From positions 124,001 to 188,000 of the forward strand of contig NZ_MWQE01000002.1 of assembly GCF_002210285.1 (NCBI RefSeq): DNA of 64,000 bases. Direction: 5' to 3'. The stretch comes from Fibrobacter sp. UWR2. GTDB taxonomy: Bacteria > Fibrobacterota > Fibrobacteria > Fibrobacterales > Fibrobacteraceae. Both the position numbers and the translations under genes were made by a program. Below the pieces are notes generated by a model. That model saw only the letters and a list, made by a program, of their open reading frames with translations. It had not been told where the DNA came from and did not search any database. This document shows, in pieces, positions 7,896 to 15,792 of the stretch; positions within the stretch are counted from its first letter, which is position 1; each line of letters starts with the position of its first letter.

Positions 7896-8399
7896 TCAGT
7901 TAGAAACTGCGACTTCCCGGCGGGCGTCGCGGTACTTGTGCAAGCCAAACATCACGCGGCGGGCAATCGGCTGCGCGATCAAGATTTCTACCGCAAGCGA
8001 AATGGCAAAGTTGCGAGGCCACTTGTAAAAGAAATTCACCAGCGGCTCCATTGTAATTTCGCGGTTTCCGACCCAGGTACCTACAATCGTCAAGATGATG
8101 GACATCAGGAAAACCGTGCACATGATGTTGAGTGTAATCACTGCGTGGAAGCTGTCGCCTTTCTGCGTAAGCTTTGAAGTTAGGAACGCCGCAGGCTTGT
8201 ACGTGACAAGTACCGTCGCGATGACGCACGGCCAGAGTATCGGCATAATCGGGAATACGTGCGCCCAGCTTTCCATGCTAAAGCCCATCTCGAAACAGGT
8301 GATGAGCGGCGCGATGATGTTCATCGAGATAATCGAAAGCGTCACGAGAAAAAGGGTGAATTCGCGTTTGCCGCGCGGGAGTTTCATGTAAAAGTCCAT
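7896..8399 (-). CDS. DUF2798-type integral membrane protein
   Basis: 167 residues from ATG 8399 with AGAGG 7 bp upstream. Four hydrophobic helices are visible, in two repeats: FTLFLVTLSIISMNIIAPLI plus the following VFPIMPILWPCVIATVLV, and NIMCTVFLMSIILTIVG plus NFAISLAVEILIAQPIARRV. This matches the small two-repeat DUF2798 family, whose function is unknown. A good TATAAT on the minus strand lies at 8475-8480, divergent from the MFS pump. Confidence 0.7.
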   Translation of the reverse strand: MDFYMKLPRGKREFTLFLVTLSIISMNIIAPLITCFEMGFSMESWAHVFPIMPILWPCVIATVLVTYKPAAFLTSKLTQKGDSFHAVITLNIMCTVFLMSIILTIVGTWVGNREITMEPLVNFFYKWPRNFAISLAVEILIAQPIARRVMFGLHKYRDARREVAVSN

Positions 8400-8589
8400 T
8401 TTAACCTCTTTTGTTGCGGGCCCTGCGCAATAAAAAAGGCGCAAAACCCTGATGTTTGAGTTTCACGCTGAACCATTATACGCAATGAAATTTCGTGCCC
8501 ATAAATAAAAATATTTTTTGCCTTTGTCAAGAACTTGCCAACGGAAAAATTTTTTCTTAAATTCGCTTGCGAAATCAACGTGTAGCGGT

Positions 8590-8629
8590 CCCGCATAAGT
8601 CCAGTTGTAAGGCTTTGCGGGCTTTTTTT
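8590..8629 (+). terminator. terminator-like hairpin in the leader of the MFS gene
   Basis: CCCGCA (8590-8595) pairs with TGCGGG (8616-8621), followed by CTTTTTTT. It lies 36 bp upstream of the MFS start and downstream of any promoter in this divergent gap, so it could be an attenuator of the pump gene rather than the end of another transcript. Confidence 0.5.
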
Positions 8630-8664
8630 ATGGCGATTCCGTGCGGTTTCGCCAAGAGGAATTT

Positions 8665-9855
8665 ATGAGCGGAAAACAGAAATTCACTTTCCTTATGCTG
8701 TTGCTTGGGCTGCTTTCGGCATTTGGCCCCTTCGTGACAGACCTTTACTTGCCGGCCCTCCCGAGCCTTGCCGATTACTTTGCGGCAAGCCCCTCGATGG
8801 CACAGCTGAGCCTCACCATGAGCATGCTCGGGCTTTCGGTGGGGCAACTCTTTGTAGGCCCACTGAGCGACAAGTACGGCCGCAAAAAGTTGTTGCTAGT
8901 TTGTCTGTTGCTTTTTGTTTGCGGGACTATCGCTTGCATTGTCGCGCCGAACATCGTAACCTTCAACGTGTTTCGTTTGTTGCAGGGCATGGCGGCGTCC
9001 GGCGGTATCGTGATAGCACGTTCCATTTCGGCAGATTCCTACCGTGGTCCCGTTCTCACGAAGTTCCTTGCCATGGTGAGCGCTGTGAACGGAGTCGCCC
9101 CGATTATAGCCCCGGTGCTAGGCGGATTCTTGCTGAATTTCATGAGCTGGAAGGGAACTTTTGCGGTGTTGCTTCTGTATGGCGCATTGCTGCTCTTTAT
9201 GTCAGGGAAATTCCAGGAATCGCTCCCGGTAAAACGCCGCAGCAAAAAATCCGTCTTTGCAAGCTTTAGCTTGTATGCAAAAGTATTCAAGAACCGCGCC
9301 TACGTATCGTATTTCTTGGTATGCACATTCCCAATGGTTATCTTGTTCGGGTATATCGCGTCTTCGCCCTTTATCTACCAAAAAATCTACGGCCTTTCGC
9401 CTGTCGGCTTTAGCCTGTGCTTTGCGCTGAACGCCGTTTTCACGGCCATCGGTTGCGCGTTGTCGGGTAAAGTCGGCAACGAATTCAAGGCCCTTAAAAT
9501 CGCGGGTACGGGAATGTTCGTTTTCGCAATTGCTGTTGCTGCCGCACTCATGACGCACGCTTTACTTCCGCTTCTGCAGGTCGCCTTCATGGGGCTTACG
9601 TTCATGTTCGGCATGAGTCAGCCCCCGGCAAACGCATTGGCATTGAATGCGGAACGCGCAAATGCGGGCACCGCAGCCGCGGCCATCGGGGCATCGGGCT
9701 TCTTGATGGGCGGAATCGTCTCTCCGCTGGTCGGCATGGGCGACATCGCCACAAGTGTCTCGATCGTCCTAGTTGTGGGTGCCGTTTTGACGCTTATTTC
9801 TGTTCTCGCCATCAGTTCACTATGCGCAAAAGGCATAGTGAGTCATAGCAAATAA
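8665..9855 (+). CDS. Bcr/CflA-family MFS drug efflux transporter
   Basis: 396 residues from ATG 8665 (AGAGG 6 bp upstream). Twelve membrane helices are expected. Family motifs: the first-helix TDLYLPALPSLADYF, the loop 2-3 motix-A form GPLSDKYGRKKLLL, and the helix 5 motif NGVAPIIAPVLGGFLL of drug/H+ antiporters. Bcr/CflA members export bicyclomycin, chloramphenicol or sulfonamides; the substrate here is unknown. The 3' end of the gene contains a LysR-type box that serves the next gene (9821-9837). Confidence 0.88.
   Translation: MSGKQKFTFLMLLLGLLSAFGPFVTDLYLPALPSLADYFAASPSMAQLSLTMSMLGLSVGQLFVGPLSDKYGRKKLLLVCLLLFVCGTIACIVAPNIVTFNVFRLLQGMAASGGIVIARSISADSYRGPVLTKFLAMVSAVNGVAPIIAPVLGGFLLNFMSWKGTFAVLLLYGALLLFMSGKFQESLPVKRRSKKSVFASFSLYAKVFKNRAYVSYFLVCTFPMVILFGYIASSPFIYQKIYGLSPVGFSLCFALNAVFTAIGCALSGKVGNEFKALKIAGTGMFVFAIAVAAALMTHALLPLLQVAFMGLTFMFGMSQPPANALALNAERANAGTAAAAIGASGFLMGGIVSPLVGMGDIATSVSIVLVVGAVLTLISVLAISSLCAKGIVSHSK
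9821..9837 (+). promoter_or_regulatory. LysR-type box upstream of the cyclophilin-like lipoprotein
   Basis: TATGCG-caaaa-GGCATA, with the downstream extension GTGAGTCATAG. It ends 45 bp before the TATATT at 9883-9888. It lies inside the last codons of the MFS gene. Same motif and spacing as at 34118, 42250 and 43903. Confidence 0.7.
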
Positions 9856-9894
9856 GTATTTTGAATCGCTCGAGCAATTATTTATATTGTGTAT

Positions 9895-10404
9895 ATGCGA
9901 AACTTTATCTTTATAGCGTTATTCTTTCTGGTAGCTTGCAGCGACGCGGCGAGCCATTCGTCGCAACCTGAAACTCAGACGCCGAAATCGTCCGCCAGTA
10001 AAACGCCCGGCGCAGTGCCAGCAAGTTCATCCGCTCAAACGGAGGCTCCCGTGAAACTCAAAATCCATGTAAACGACACCACCTTCACGGCAACGCTCGA
10101 AGAAAATTCCTCCGCCAAGGCCTTCGCCGAATTCCTCACGCAGGGCGACCTCACGCTCGACATGCGCGACTACGGCAGCTTCGAGAAGGTGGCTGACCTG
10201 CCGCGCAGTTTCCCGCGCAACGACAAGCAAATCGACACCGACGCAGGCGACATCATCCTTTACCAGGGCAATTCCATCACCATCTACTACGACAAGAATT
10301 CCTGGAACTTTACGCGTCTAGCCCGCATCGACAATGTGAACAAGAAACGCCTCCAGCAGATCCTCGGCAAAGGGAACGTGAAGGCGACATTTTCGGTGGA
10401 ATAA
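9895..10404 (+). CDS. cyclophilin-like fold lipoprotein
   Basis: 169 residues from ATG 9895. Lipoprotein signal IALFFLVACSDA, a longer Pro/Ser/Thr tether than its paralogue, then the same cyclophilin-like domain as at 373-861 (TFTATLEENSSAKAFAEFL; GDIILYQGNSITIYYD). TATATT ends 6 nt before the ATG, so transcription should begin at or next to the start codon and the mRNA may be leaderless. The LysR-type box at 9821-9837 places it in the regulon of the LysR gene at 34639-35442. Confidence 0.8.
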   Translation: MRNFIFIALFFLVACSDAASHSSQPETQTPKSSASKTPGAVPASSSAQTEAPVKLKIHVNDTTFTATLEENSSAKAFAEFLTQGDLTLDMRDYGSFEKVADLPRSFPRNDKQIDTDAGDIILYQGNSITIYYDKNSWNFTRLARIDNVNKKRLQQILGKGNVKATFSVE

Positions 10405-10467
10405 ACAGCGAAAGTTCTAACTAACCCTTGTTTTTTTTGTAACCAAATTTTTACTTTAAATTTCTAG

Positions 10468-10529
10468 TTGTTCTATTGACATTACAACAGCAATTGGATA
10501 TATTTTGTGTTGTAACAATTAAAGAACAA
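10468..10529. promoter_or_regulatory. promoter inside a long dyad operator (probably Rrf2)
   Basis: Near-consensus sigma-70 promoter TTGACA (10476-10481), 17 bp, TATATT (10499-10504). It sits inside a dyad with arms TTGTTCT-N7-TTACAACA (10468-10489) and TGTTGTAA-N7-AGAACAA (10508-10529). The 15 fixed positions match perfectly and the loop is 18 bp. A dimer or tetramer binding here would cover the promoter. The Rrf2 gene downstream is the obvious candidate. Confidence 0.75.
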
Positions 10530-10571
10530 CGAAAAAAAATAAAAAACGGGCTTGGCCCAAGGAGATTTAAA

Positions 10572-11369
10572 ATGGAAAAGAACAACTTCAAGACCGTAAA
10601 TCTTGGCAAGGGCGTCGTGGAAATCTACGATTTCGGCGCGGTCAAGCTGCATGCCTACAAGACAAACGACCTGATAACCGACGAATGTTTCTTGCTGGAA
10701 AAGGGCGGCAAGATGTTCATGGTCGAAGCCCCCTGTTTTTTCGACAACATTAGGGAACTGGAAGCCTACATCAAGGGCCTTTCGGTAGAATTCGTGGGAA
10801 CGGTGATTGCCTACCATGGCGCGGGCGCGACCTTCATGAAGGATGCTCCCGTGTACAGCACCCGCCATGCCGACGAATACAACCATAACGGAGGCGGTGC
10901 GGCCCTGGTCAAGAATTTCACGGCGGCTTTTGGCGATGCTTTTGACAACTCCATTTACGCGACGACAGAATTTATCGAAGGTGAGACTTTGAATCTCGCG
11001 GGCATCGACATGCGCATTGTCGCGACCCAGGAGGCATTCGATATCGAATTTCCCGAAATCAACGTTGTCTACACCCACATGATGGGCCACGACGTCCATT
11101 CCATCGTGGCAGGGAGCAAGCACGCCGATGCCATCATCGCACAACTTACGGACTACATCGACCGCGGGATTTCCCTGATTCTCACGTCGCACTACACGGT
11201 GGAAAACCTGGAAGATGCCCGTGCTAAAATCCAGTACCTGAAGGTGATGAAGAATATCGCCCTCAAGAACGTGAACCCGGCGGCATTCAAGAGCGCCATG
11301 AAGCAGGAATTTACGAACTACTCCGGCGAAAATTACCTGGACATGACGGCGGGAATGTTCTACAAATAG
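10572..11369 (+). CDS. metallo-beta-lactamase-fold protein with degenerate metal site
   Basis: 265 residues from ATG 10572 (AAGGAG 9 bp upstream). Fold signs: TDECFLLEKGGKMFMVEAPC (early strands), and late His-bearing strands VYTHMMGHDVHSI and LILTSHYTVEN. The zinc motif HxHxDH that should follow the fourth strand reads AYHGAGATFM, so most ligands at that site are gone. It may bind one metal or none. First gene of the Rrf2 / macrodomain / SirTM operon, 46 bp before the regulator. Function unknown. Confidence 0.62.
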   Translation: MEKNNFKTVNLGKGVVEIYDFGAVKLHAYKTNDLITDECFLLEKGGKMFMVEAPCFFDNIRELEAYIKGLSVEFVGTVIAYHGAGATFMKDAPVYSTRHADEYNHNGGGAALVKNFTAAFGDAFDNSIYATTEFIEGETLNLAGIDMRIVATQEAFDIEFPEINVVYTHMMGHDVHSIVAGSKHADAIIAQLTDYIDRGISLILTSHYTVENLEDARAKIQYLKVMKNIALKNVNPAAFKSAMKQEFTNYSGENYLDMTAGMFYK

Positions 11370-11415
11370 ACCAAGGTGCGTGTGAACGCAGGCAACAATT
11401 GTTAAATTGCGGATT

Positions 11416-11955
11416 ATGAAAGTCAGCGTTCGTTTTACGGCAGCGGTCCACACCTTGCTTTGCATCCACTTCTTCGAGGGGGCGGAGCGGGTGACCTCGG
11501 AATTCATATCGGGCAGCACCGGCGTGAATGCGGTCATCATCCGCAAGGTTCTTTTGCAGTTGCAAAAGGCGGGCCTGGTAGAGACGGCTCCCGGCGTAGG
11601 GGGCTCTCACCTTGCACGTCCTGCAGACAAGATAACGCTCCTGGATGTCTACAAGGCCATCAACGATAACGACGAAGAACGGATCGTCTTCAGTTTCCAC
11701 CCGGAACCGAATCCGCTGTGCCCCGTAGGCAGGAACATCCATCGCCTGTTGGACCCAGCCCTGAATTCGGCGCAGACGGCTCTGGAAAGGGAGCTGGAAA
11801 AGACGACATTGAACGGACTCGCCGCACAACTCAAGACCGCCCCTGAACCGTCCGGGAGGAAACATGAACCAAGCAGAGCGCAGACTATTCCTGATAAAGT
11901 ATCTATTGGCGGAAAGTCCCAGGTACAGCGGCACGACCATCCCCGCGGACGCTGA
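11416..11955 (+). CDS. Rrf2-family regulator (YwnA-like)
   Basis: 179 residues from ATG 11416. Winged helix-turn-helix of the Rrf2 family: SVRFTAAVHTLLCIHFFEG, then VIIRKVLLQLQKAGLVET, then the wing GVGGSHLARP. No three-Cys Fe-S cluster is visible; a single Cys in NPLCPVG may be a sensor. Most family members have 130-160 residues; the last ~30 residues here are low-quality sequence read through the 92-bp overlap with the macrodomain gene. TAAATT lies 7 nt upstream of the ATG. Confidence 0.83.
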   Translation: MKVSVRFTAAVHTLLCIHFFEGAERVTSEFISGSTGVNAVIIRKVLLQLQKAGLVETAPGVGGSHLARPADKITLLDVYKAINDNDEERIVFSFHPEPNPLCPVGRNIHRLLDPALNSAQTALERELEKTTLNGLAAQLKTAPEPSGRKHEPSRAQTIPDKVSIGGKSQVQRHDHPRGR

Positions 11956-12685
11956 AGGGCAGAAATTCCTGTTGCGCGCCTTGATGAACGTGCGGGAGGC
12001 CGCCCCCGCAAGCGATGAATTCTACAGGATTCAGGACGAATACCTGCAGGAATCCATCCGTGACCGCGGAATAACGGATGTCGCGGACATCGAAAGTGTT
12101 GGCAGGCGGTTCAGTGCGGGTGCGCCGGACTTGTTTGGCGATTCCCTGTTTTTGTGGCGCGGCGACATCACCACCCTCAGGGTAGATGCAATCGTAAACG
12201 CGGCAAACAGCGGCATGACGGGATGCTGGCAGCCTTGCCACAGCTGTATTGACAACTGCATCCACACTTTCGCGGGAGTTCGTCTCCGTAGCGCTTGCGA
12301 CGCCCTGATGAAACGGCAAGGGCACCCCGAACCTACGGGACAGGCGAAAATCACGCCGGCCTACAACCTGCCCTGCAAATACGTGCTGCACACGGTGGGG
12401 CCAATCGTGGGCTACGGCCTTACGGAACGGGACTGCGAGTTGCTGGAATCGTGCTATAGAAACTGCCTCGATGTTGCGGCCCAGAACGGTGTGGAATCTA
12501 TAGCCTTCTGCTGTATTTCTACAGGTGTATTCCGTTTCCCGCCGGAACGTGCCGCCCAAATCGCGGTGGATACGGTGCTGGAATGGAAACGCCGTACGCA
12601 AAACCCCATGAAGGTTGTCTTTAACATTTTCAGCGAAAAGGACGAGGCTATCTATGCGCGGATTTTCGAAAAATTCAATGGATGA
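11864..12685 (+). CDS. zinc-type macrodomain protein (protein ADP-ribose hydrolase)
   Basis: 273 residues from ATG 11864 (GGGAGG 6 bp upstream), starting inside the Rrf2 gene. An N-terminal helical part (1-90) precedes a macrodomain: LWRGDITTLRVDAIVNAANS, then the zinc-macrodomain signature GCWQPCHSCIDNCIHTFAG with its Cys/His ligands, then ISTGVFRFPPERAA for the diphosphate loop. Zn-macrodomains remove ADP-ribose from proteins modified by SirTM sirtuins, and the next gene is one. The stop overlaps that gene by 8 bp. Confidence 0.88.
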   Translation: MNQAERRLFLIKYLLAESPRYSGTTIPADAEGQKFLLRALMNVREAAPASDEFYRIQDEYLQESIRDRGITDVADIESVGRRFSAGAPDLFGDSLFLWRGDITTLRVDAIVNAANSGMTGCWQPCHSCIDNCIHTFAGVRLRSACDALMKRQGHPEPTGQAKITPAYNLPCKYVLHTVGPIVGYGLTERDCELLESCYRNCLDVAAQNGVESIAFCCISTGVFRFPPERAAQIAVDTVLEWKRRTQNPMKVVFNIFSEKDEAIYARIFEKFNG

Positions 12686-13553
12686 TTTTTCTGCCGAAGT
12701 ATCGAGACTGAAAAAGGCGCTGGCAAGGGCGGATGCCGTCGTCGTGGGCGCGGGCGCCGGACTTTCGACATCGGCGGGATTTACCTATTCCGGGGAACGC
12801 TTTGTCAAGTACTTCGCCGACTTTTCTGTAAAGTACGGCTTTTCGGACATGTATTCCGGCGGCTTTTTCCCTTACGGCACACCCGAAGAAAAGTGGGCTT
12901 TCTGGAGCCGCTATGTCACGATAAACCGCTACATGGCCGCCCCGAAACCCGTCTACGAAAATCTCCTGAAAATCCTACGGGATAAGGATTACTTTGTCCT
13001 TACCACCAACGTGGACCATTGTTTCCAGAAAGCGGGCTTTGACAAGGAACGGCTCTTTTACACCCAGGGCGATTACGGGCTTTTCCAATGCAGCAAGCCG
13101 TGCCACCCCTGCACCTACGACAACGAAAAGCAGATTCGTGCCATGTTCGACGCCCAGGGATTTTCAAAAGAGACGGGCTTGTTCGGCGCCATGACCGTCC
13201 CTGCGAAACTGTTGCCCAGGTGTCCCATTTGCGGCCGCCCCATGTCCATGAACCTGCGTTCCGATTCCACCTTCGTAGAAGACGACGGCTGGCACCGTGC
13301 CGCAAAACGTTACCGCGAATTTCTCGACAGATGTAACGCCATGCGCGGCGGAAACGTGTTGTTCCTGGAACTGGGCGTAGGCATGAACACCCCCGGAATC
13401 ATCAAGTACCCGTTCTGGCAAATGACCGCCCTGAATTCGAACGCCACCTACGCCTGCATCAACTACGGACAGGCCTACGCTCCCGACGACATCGGAACCC
13501 GCTCGGTAAGCATCGACAGCGATATCGGCGAGGTGGTGACGAAACTTCTTTGA
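12678..13553 (+). CDS. SirTM-like sirtuin (protein mono-ADP-ribosyltransferase)
   Basis: 291 residues from ATG 12678, overlapping the macrodomain stop (ATGGATGA). Rossmann start DAVVVGAGAGLSTSAGFTYS, with the usual IPDFR replaced; VLTTNVDHCFQKAG; and a zinc ribbon C-PC-P (QCSKPCHPC plus RCPICGRPM). The catalytic region reads FYTQGDYGLFQCSKPC, with no His at the usual deacylase position, as in class M sirtuins that ADP-ribosylate lipoylated GcvH-like proteins. No GcvH-L or LplA gene is nearby. Confidence 0.86.
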   Translation: MDDFSAEVSRLKKALARADAVVVGAGAGLSTSAGFTYSGERFVKYFADFSVKYGFSDMYSGGFFPYGTPEEKWAFWSRYVTINRYMAAPKPVYENLLKILRDKDYFVLTTNVDHCFQKAGFDKERLFYTQGDYGLFQCSKPCHPCTYDNEKQIRAMFDAQGFSKETGLFGAMTVPAKLLPRCPICGRPMSMNLRSDSTFVEDDGWHRAAKRYREFLDRCNAMRGGNVLFLELGVGMNTPGIIKYPFWQMTALNSNATYACINYGQAYAPDDIGTRSVSIDSDIGEVVTKLL

Positions 13554-13569
13554 TGAAGGATTTGACGAA

Positions 13570-14034
13570 TCACTCGAATAATTTCATTTCAAAGGAGATG
13601 TCGCCGCGGTCGTAGGGGAATTTTTCCTTGTCGACGGGGATTTCTGCAAAGCCGAATTTTTCATATAAGTGAATTGCGTGTGTGCATCTTCGGTTGGAAA
13701 CGAGAACGATGCTTTTCGCCTGTTTTTCGCGGGCGTACTCGATACAAGCCTTGAGGCAGGCGCTGCCCGCACCGGTTCCCGTGTACATGCCCTTGGCGGC
13801 GAATTTCATGATTTCCCATTCCCCTGCACTGCGTAGGGCGACCATGCAGCATGCCATTACGTTGTCGCTGTCGTCAACGGCGAAAAAGATTTCCGCACCT
13901 GCCGCAATGGCGGTCTCAACACTTGAAAGTTCGCGTTCGTCTTCGGGTTCCACCTTGAACATGGATGAAATCCACGCCAGGTTCATTTCGACAAAGTCTT
14001 TGCAGTACTTTGGGTTGTAAGGAACAATTTTCAT
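13570..14034 (-). CDS. GNAT-family N-acetyltransferase
   Basis: 154 residues from ATG 14034; an upstream in-frame start at 14103 would run through the promoter. GNAT fold: GEWEIMKFAAKGMYTGTGAGSA around the acetyl-CoA loop (Gln/Arg-x-x-Gly-x-Gly form GTGAGSA), then VLVSNRRCTHAIHLYEKFGF, typical of motif B. Substrate unknown. TATATT ends 6 nt before the ATG with no Shine-Dalgarno, another candidate leaderless gene. It converges on the SirTM gene. Confidence 0.83.
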   Translation of the reverse strand: MKIVPYNPKYCKDFVEMNLAWISSMFKVEPEDERELSSVETAIAAGAEIFFAVDDSDNVMACCMVALRSAGEWEIMKFAAKGMYTGTGAGSACLKACIEYAREKQAKSIVLVSNRRCTHAIHLYEKFGFAEIPVDKEKFPYDRGDISFEMKLFE

Positions 14035-14151
14035 GTTGACAATATATAAATTTCCGGACCGTAAAATCGTTAATTCTAGCCGTAATTTTGCTATTGCGTC
14101 CATGCGGAGTTTTGCTTAATTTATAGACAAAACGATAAAAGGAAACGCTCT

Positions 14152-14769
14152 ATGAAAAAACTCGCAAGAATTTTCATTCCCGTCTTAACGCTCGCGCTTG
14201 CCCTGCTCTCCTTGGTGGGCTGTGCCGAGCGCAACAGGACTGACCAGAACGCCGATGCGGATTTCTCGAAAAAAGGCGATGTGCTGGTGGTGTATTTCAC
14301 CTGGTCTGGGCACCTGCGGAGCATGGCGCACTGGATTGCCGACGAAGTCGGAGCTGATTACGCCCGCATCTTGCGCAAGGAAGAATACCCTGTTAGCTAC
14401 AACGAAACAGTCGATGTCGCCAAAAAGGAAAAGGACGGAAATATTTATCCCGAGATAAACCTTTCCTTGAGCGACGAAGAAATGAAACGTTACAAGACGG
14501 TGTTTGTCGGCTTTCCGGTCTGGTGGTACGACGTGCCGATGCCCGTGATGACATTCCTGAAGCAGGCGAACTTGCAAGGCAAAAACGTCTATGCGTTCTT
14601 CTCTCACGAAGGGTCGTCCGATGGTGCAGGGAGCCTTCCTACACTCGAAAAGTTGATGCAGGCGAAGGGTGCTGCATTCGACAAGAAAACCGCCCTTTCT
14701 GTGCGCGGAAGCAAGGTCAAGGATTCCGAAACCGTTGTCCGCGAATGGGTGAAGGCGCTCTCGAAATAA
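14152..14769 (+). CDS. flavodoxin lipoprotein
   Basis: 205 residues from ATG 14152 (AAGGAA 8 bp upstream). Lipoprotein signal ALALLSLVGCAER, a short tether, then flavodoxin: VVYFTWSGHLRSMAHWIADE (phosphate loop with Trp-Ser-Gly), VGFPVWWYDVPMPVMTFLKQ, and FSHEGSSDGAG. It is the most divergent of the flavodoxin paralogues in the window. The PAP2 gene follows 16 bp later in the same direction, so the two are probably cotranscribed. Confidence 0.85.
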   Translation: MKKLARIFIPVLTLALALLSLVGCAERNRTDQNADADFSKKGDVLVVYFTWSGHLRSMAHWIADEVGADYARILRKEEYPVSYNETVDVAKKEKDGNIYPEINLSLSDEEMKRYKTVFVGFPVWWYDVPMPVMTFLKQANLQGKNVYAFFSHEGSSDGAGSLPTLEKLMQAKGAAFDKKTALSVRGSKVKDSETVVREWVKALSK

Positions 14770-14785
14770 TAAACGAGGTCAAATC

Positions 14786-15655
14786 TTGATTTTTCGTCTA
14801 GACAAAATAGCGCTTCGTTGGATGGTGGTTTTGGCTTTTGCCTGTGCCACGGGTTCCGCTGCTGTCGAAGCAGATTCCGCAGTAACCTCGGCGAGTGTCG
14901 ATAGAGTTCAAAAACTTTCCCCGTTCGATTACCTGGGTCACAACATGTTGCTGAGTGCGTTCGGCTGGCCGCTCGGGTTCCACATGCTCGGTGGAGCGCT
15001 TACGTACAAGTTCTCGATGGAAAACAACGACCTGATGGTGGCCCGATTTGCGGCCCGTCAGGACCAGCTCGCGTATGGCATCGCGTTCACTCCCGGCATG
15101 ATGATGGGGACGTTCTTCCCGATACTCGTCCCCGGTTATATGTACTTCATTAGCGACAATCGCGCGCTGAACAACACCGGTGCCGTCGCCGTGCAGGCTA
15201 CCGCCGTGGCTTTCCTCTACAACAACATCCTCAAGGCGATTTCGGGCCGTGAACACCCTGACGCAGAACTCAACAGCGGCGAGCGTTCCCGCGATTTCAA
15301 GTGGGGGTTCTTCAGGCGCGGAGTCTTTTACGGCTGGCCCTCGGGACATTCCATGACAAACGCGGCCATGGCCATGAGCATCGCAAGCTACAACCGCGAC
15401 AAGCCTCTCGTCGTGGCGGGCTGCGCCCTGTATGCGGGCTACATCGCGACAAGCATGGTGCTCGGCGCAAAAGGGGAGGCCCACTGGTTCTCCGACGCCG
15501 TCGCGGGCTCCCTGATGGGAGCCTCCATCGGCTGGTACATTGGCAGCGTGTTCTACAAGGAAAAAGTCGGCGAAAAGCAGACCCCGCCCAAGGTCACCAT
15601 CGCCCCGCTATTCTTTGACGACACCAAAGGCGCCGTGCTCAGCGTGAGAATATAA
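14786..15655 (+). CDS. PAP2-superfamily membrane phosphatase
   Basis: 289 residues from TTG 14786 (ACGAGG 7 bp upstream), which yields a signal-like N-terminus (WMVVLAFACATGSAAVEA); ATG 14822 is the alternative. PAP2 motifs: LKAISGREHP (form of K-x6-RP), GWPSGHSMTNAAMA, and GEAHWFSDAVAGSLMG. Several hydrophobic segments lie between. The family dephosphorylates lipid phosphates such as phosphatidylglycerol phosphate or undecaprenyl diphosphate at the outer face of the membrane. Substrate not assignable. Confidence 0.84.
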   Translation: MIFRLDKIALRWMVVLAFACATGSAAVEADSAVTSASVDRVQKLSPFDYLGHNMLLSAFGWPLGFHMLGGALTYKFSMENNDLMVARFAARQDQLAYGIAFTPGMMMGTFFPILVPGYMYFISDNRALNNTGAVAVQATAVAFLYNNILKAISGREHPDAELNSGERSRDFKWGFFRRGVFYGWPSGHSMTNAAMAMSIASYNRDKPLVVAGCALYAGYIATSMVLGAKGEAHWFSDAVAGSLMGASIGWYIGSVFYKEKVGEKQTPPKVTIAPLFFDDTKGAVLSVRI

Positions 15656-15666
15656 GCCAAACGCCT

Positions 15667-15701
15667 GGTACACAACCTTGTGGACCACAACCTTGTGTAC
15701 C
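15667..15701. repeat. near-perfect palindrome after the PAP2 gene
   Basis: GGTACACAACCTTGTGG is followed by its near reverse complement ending TTGTGTACC; only the two central bases of each arm fail to pair. No T-run follows, so it is not an ordinary terminator. Possibly a REP-type element. Confidence 0.5.
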
Positions 15702-15771
15702 GATGGAAGAGGAAAAAATGCATAAACCACTTGACAATCGCGTTCTGATAATTTTATTGGAAAATGTCTCT

Positions 15772-15790
15772 TGCGTCGCCAGCCCCGAAA
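15772..15790. repeat. 19-bp direct repeat, left of AbiE pair
   Basis: TGCGTCGCCAGCCCCGAAA. An identical copy is at 17375-17393. The two copies bracket the AbiE operon; this one ends 2 bp from the AbiEii stop codon. Confidence 0.6.
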
Positions 15791-15792
15791 TG

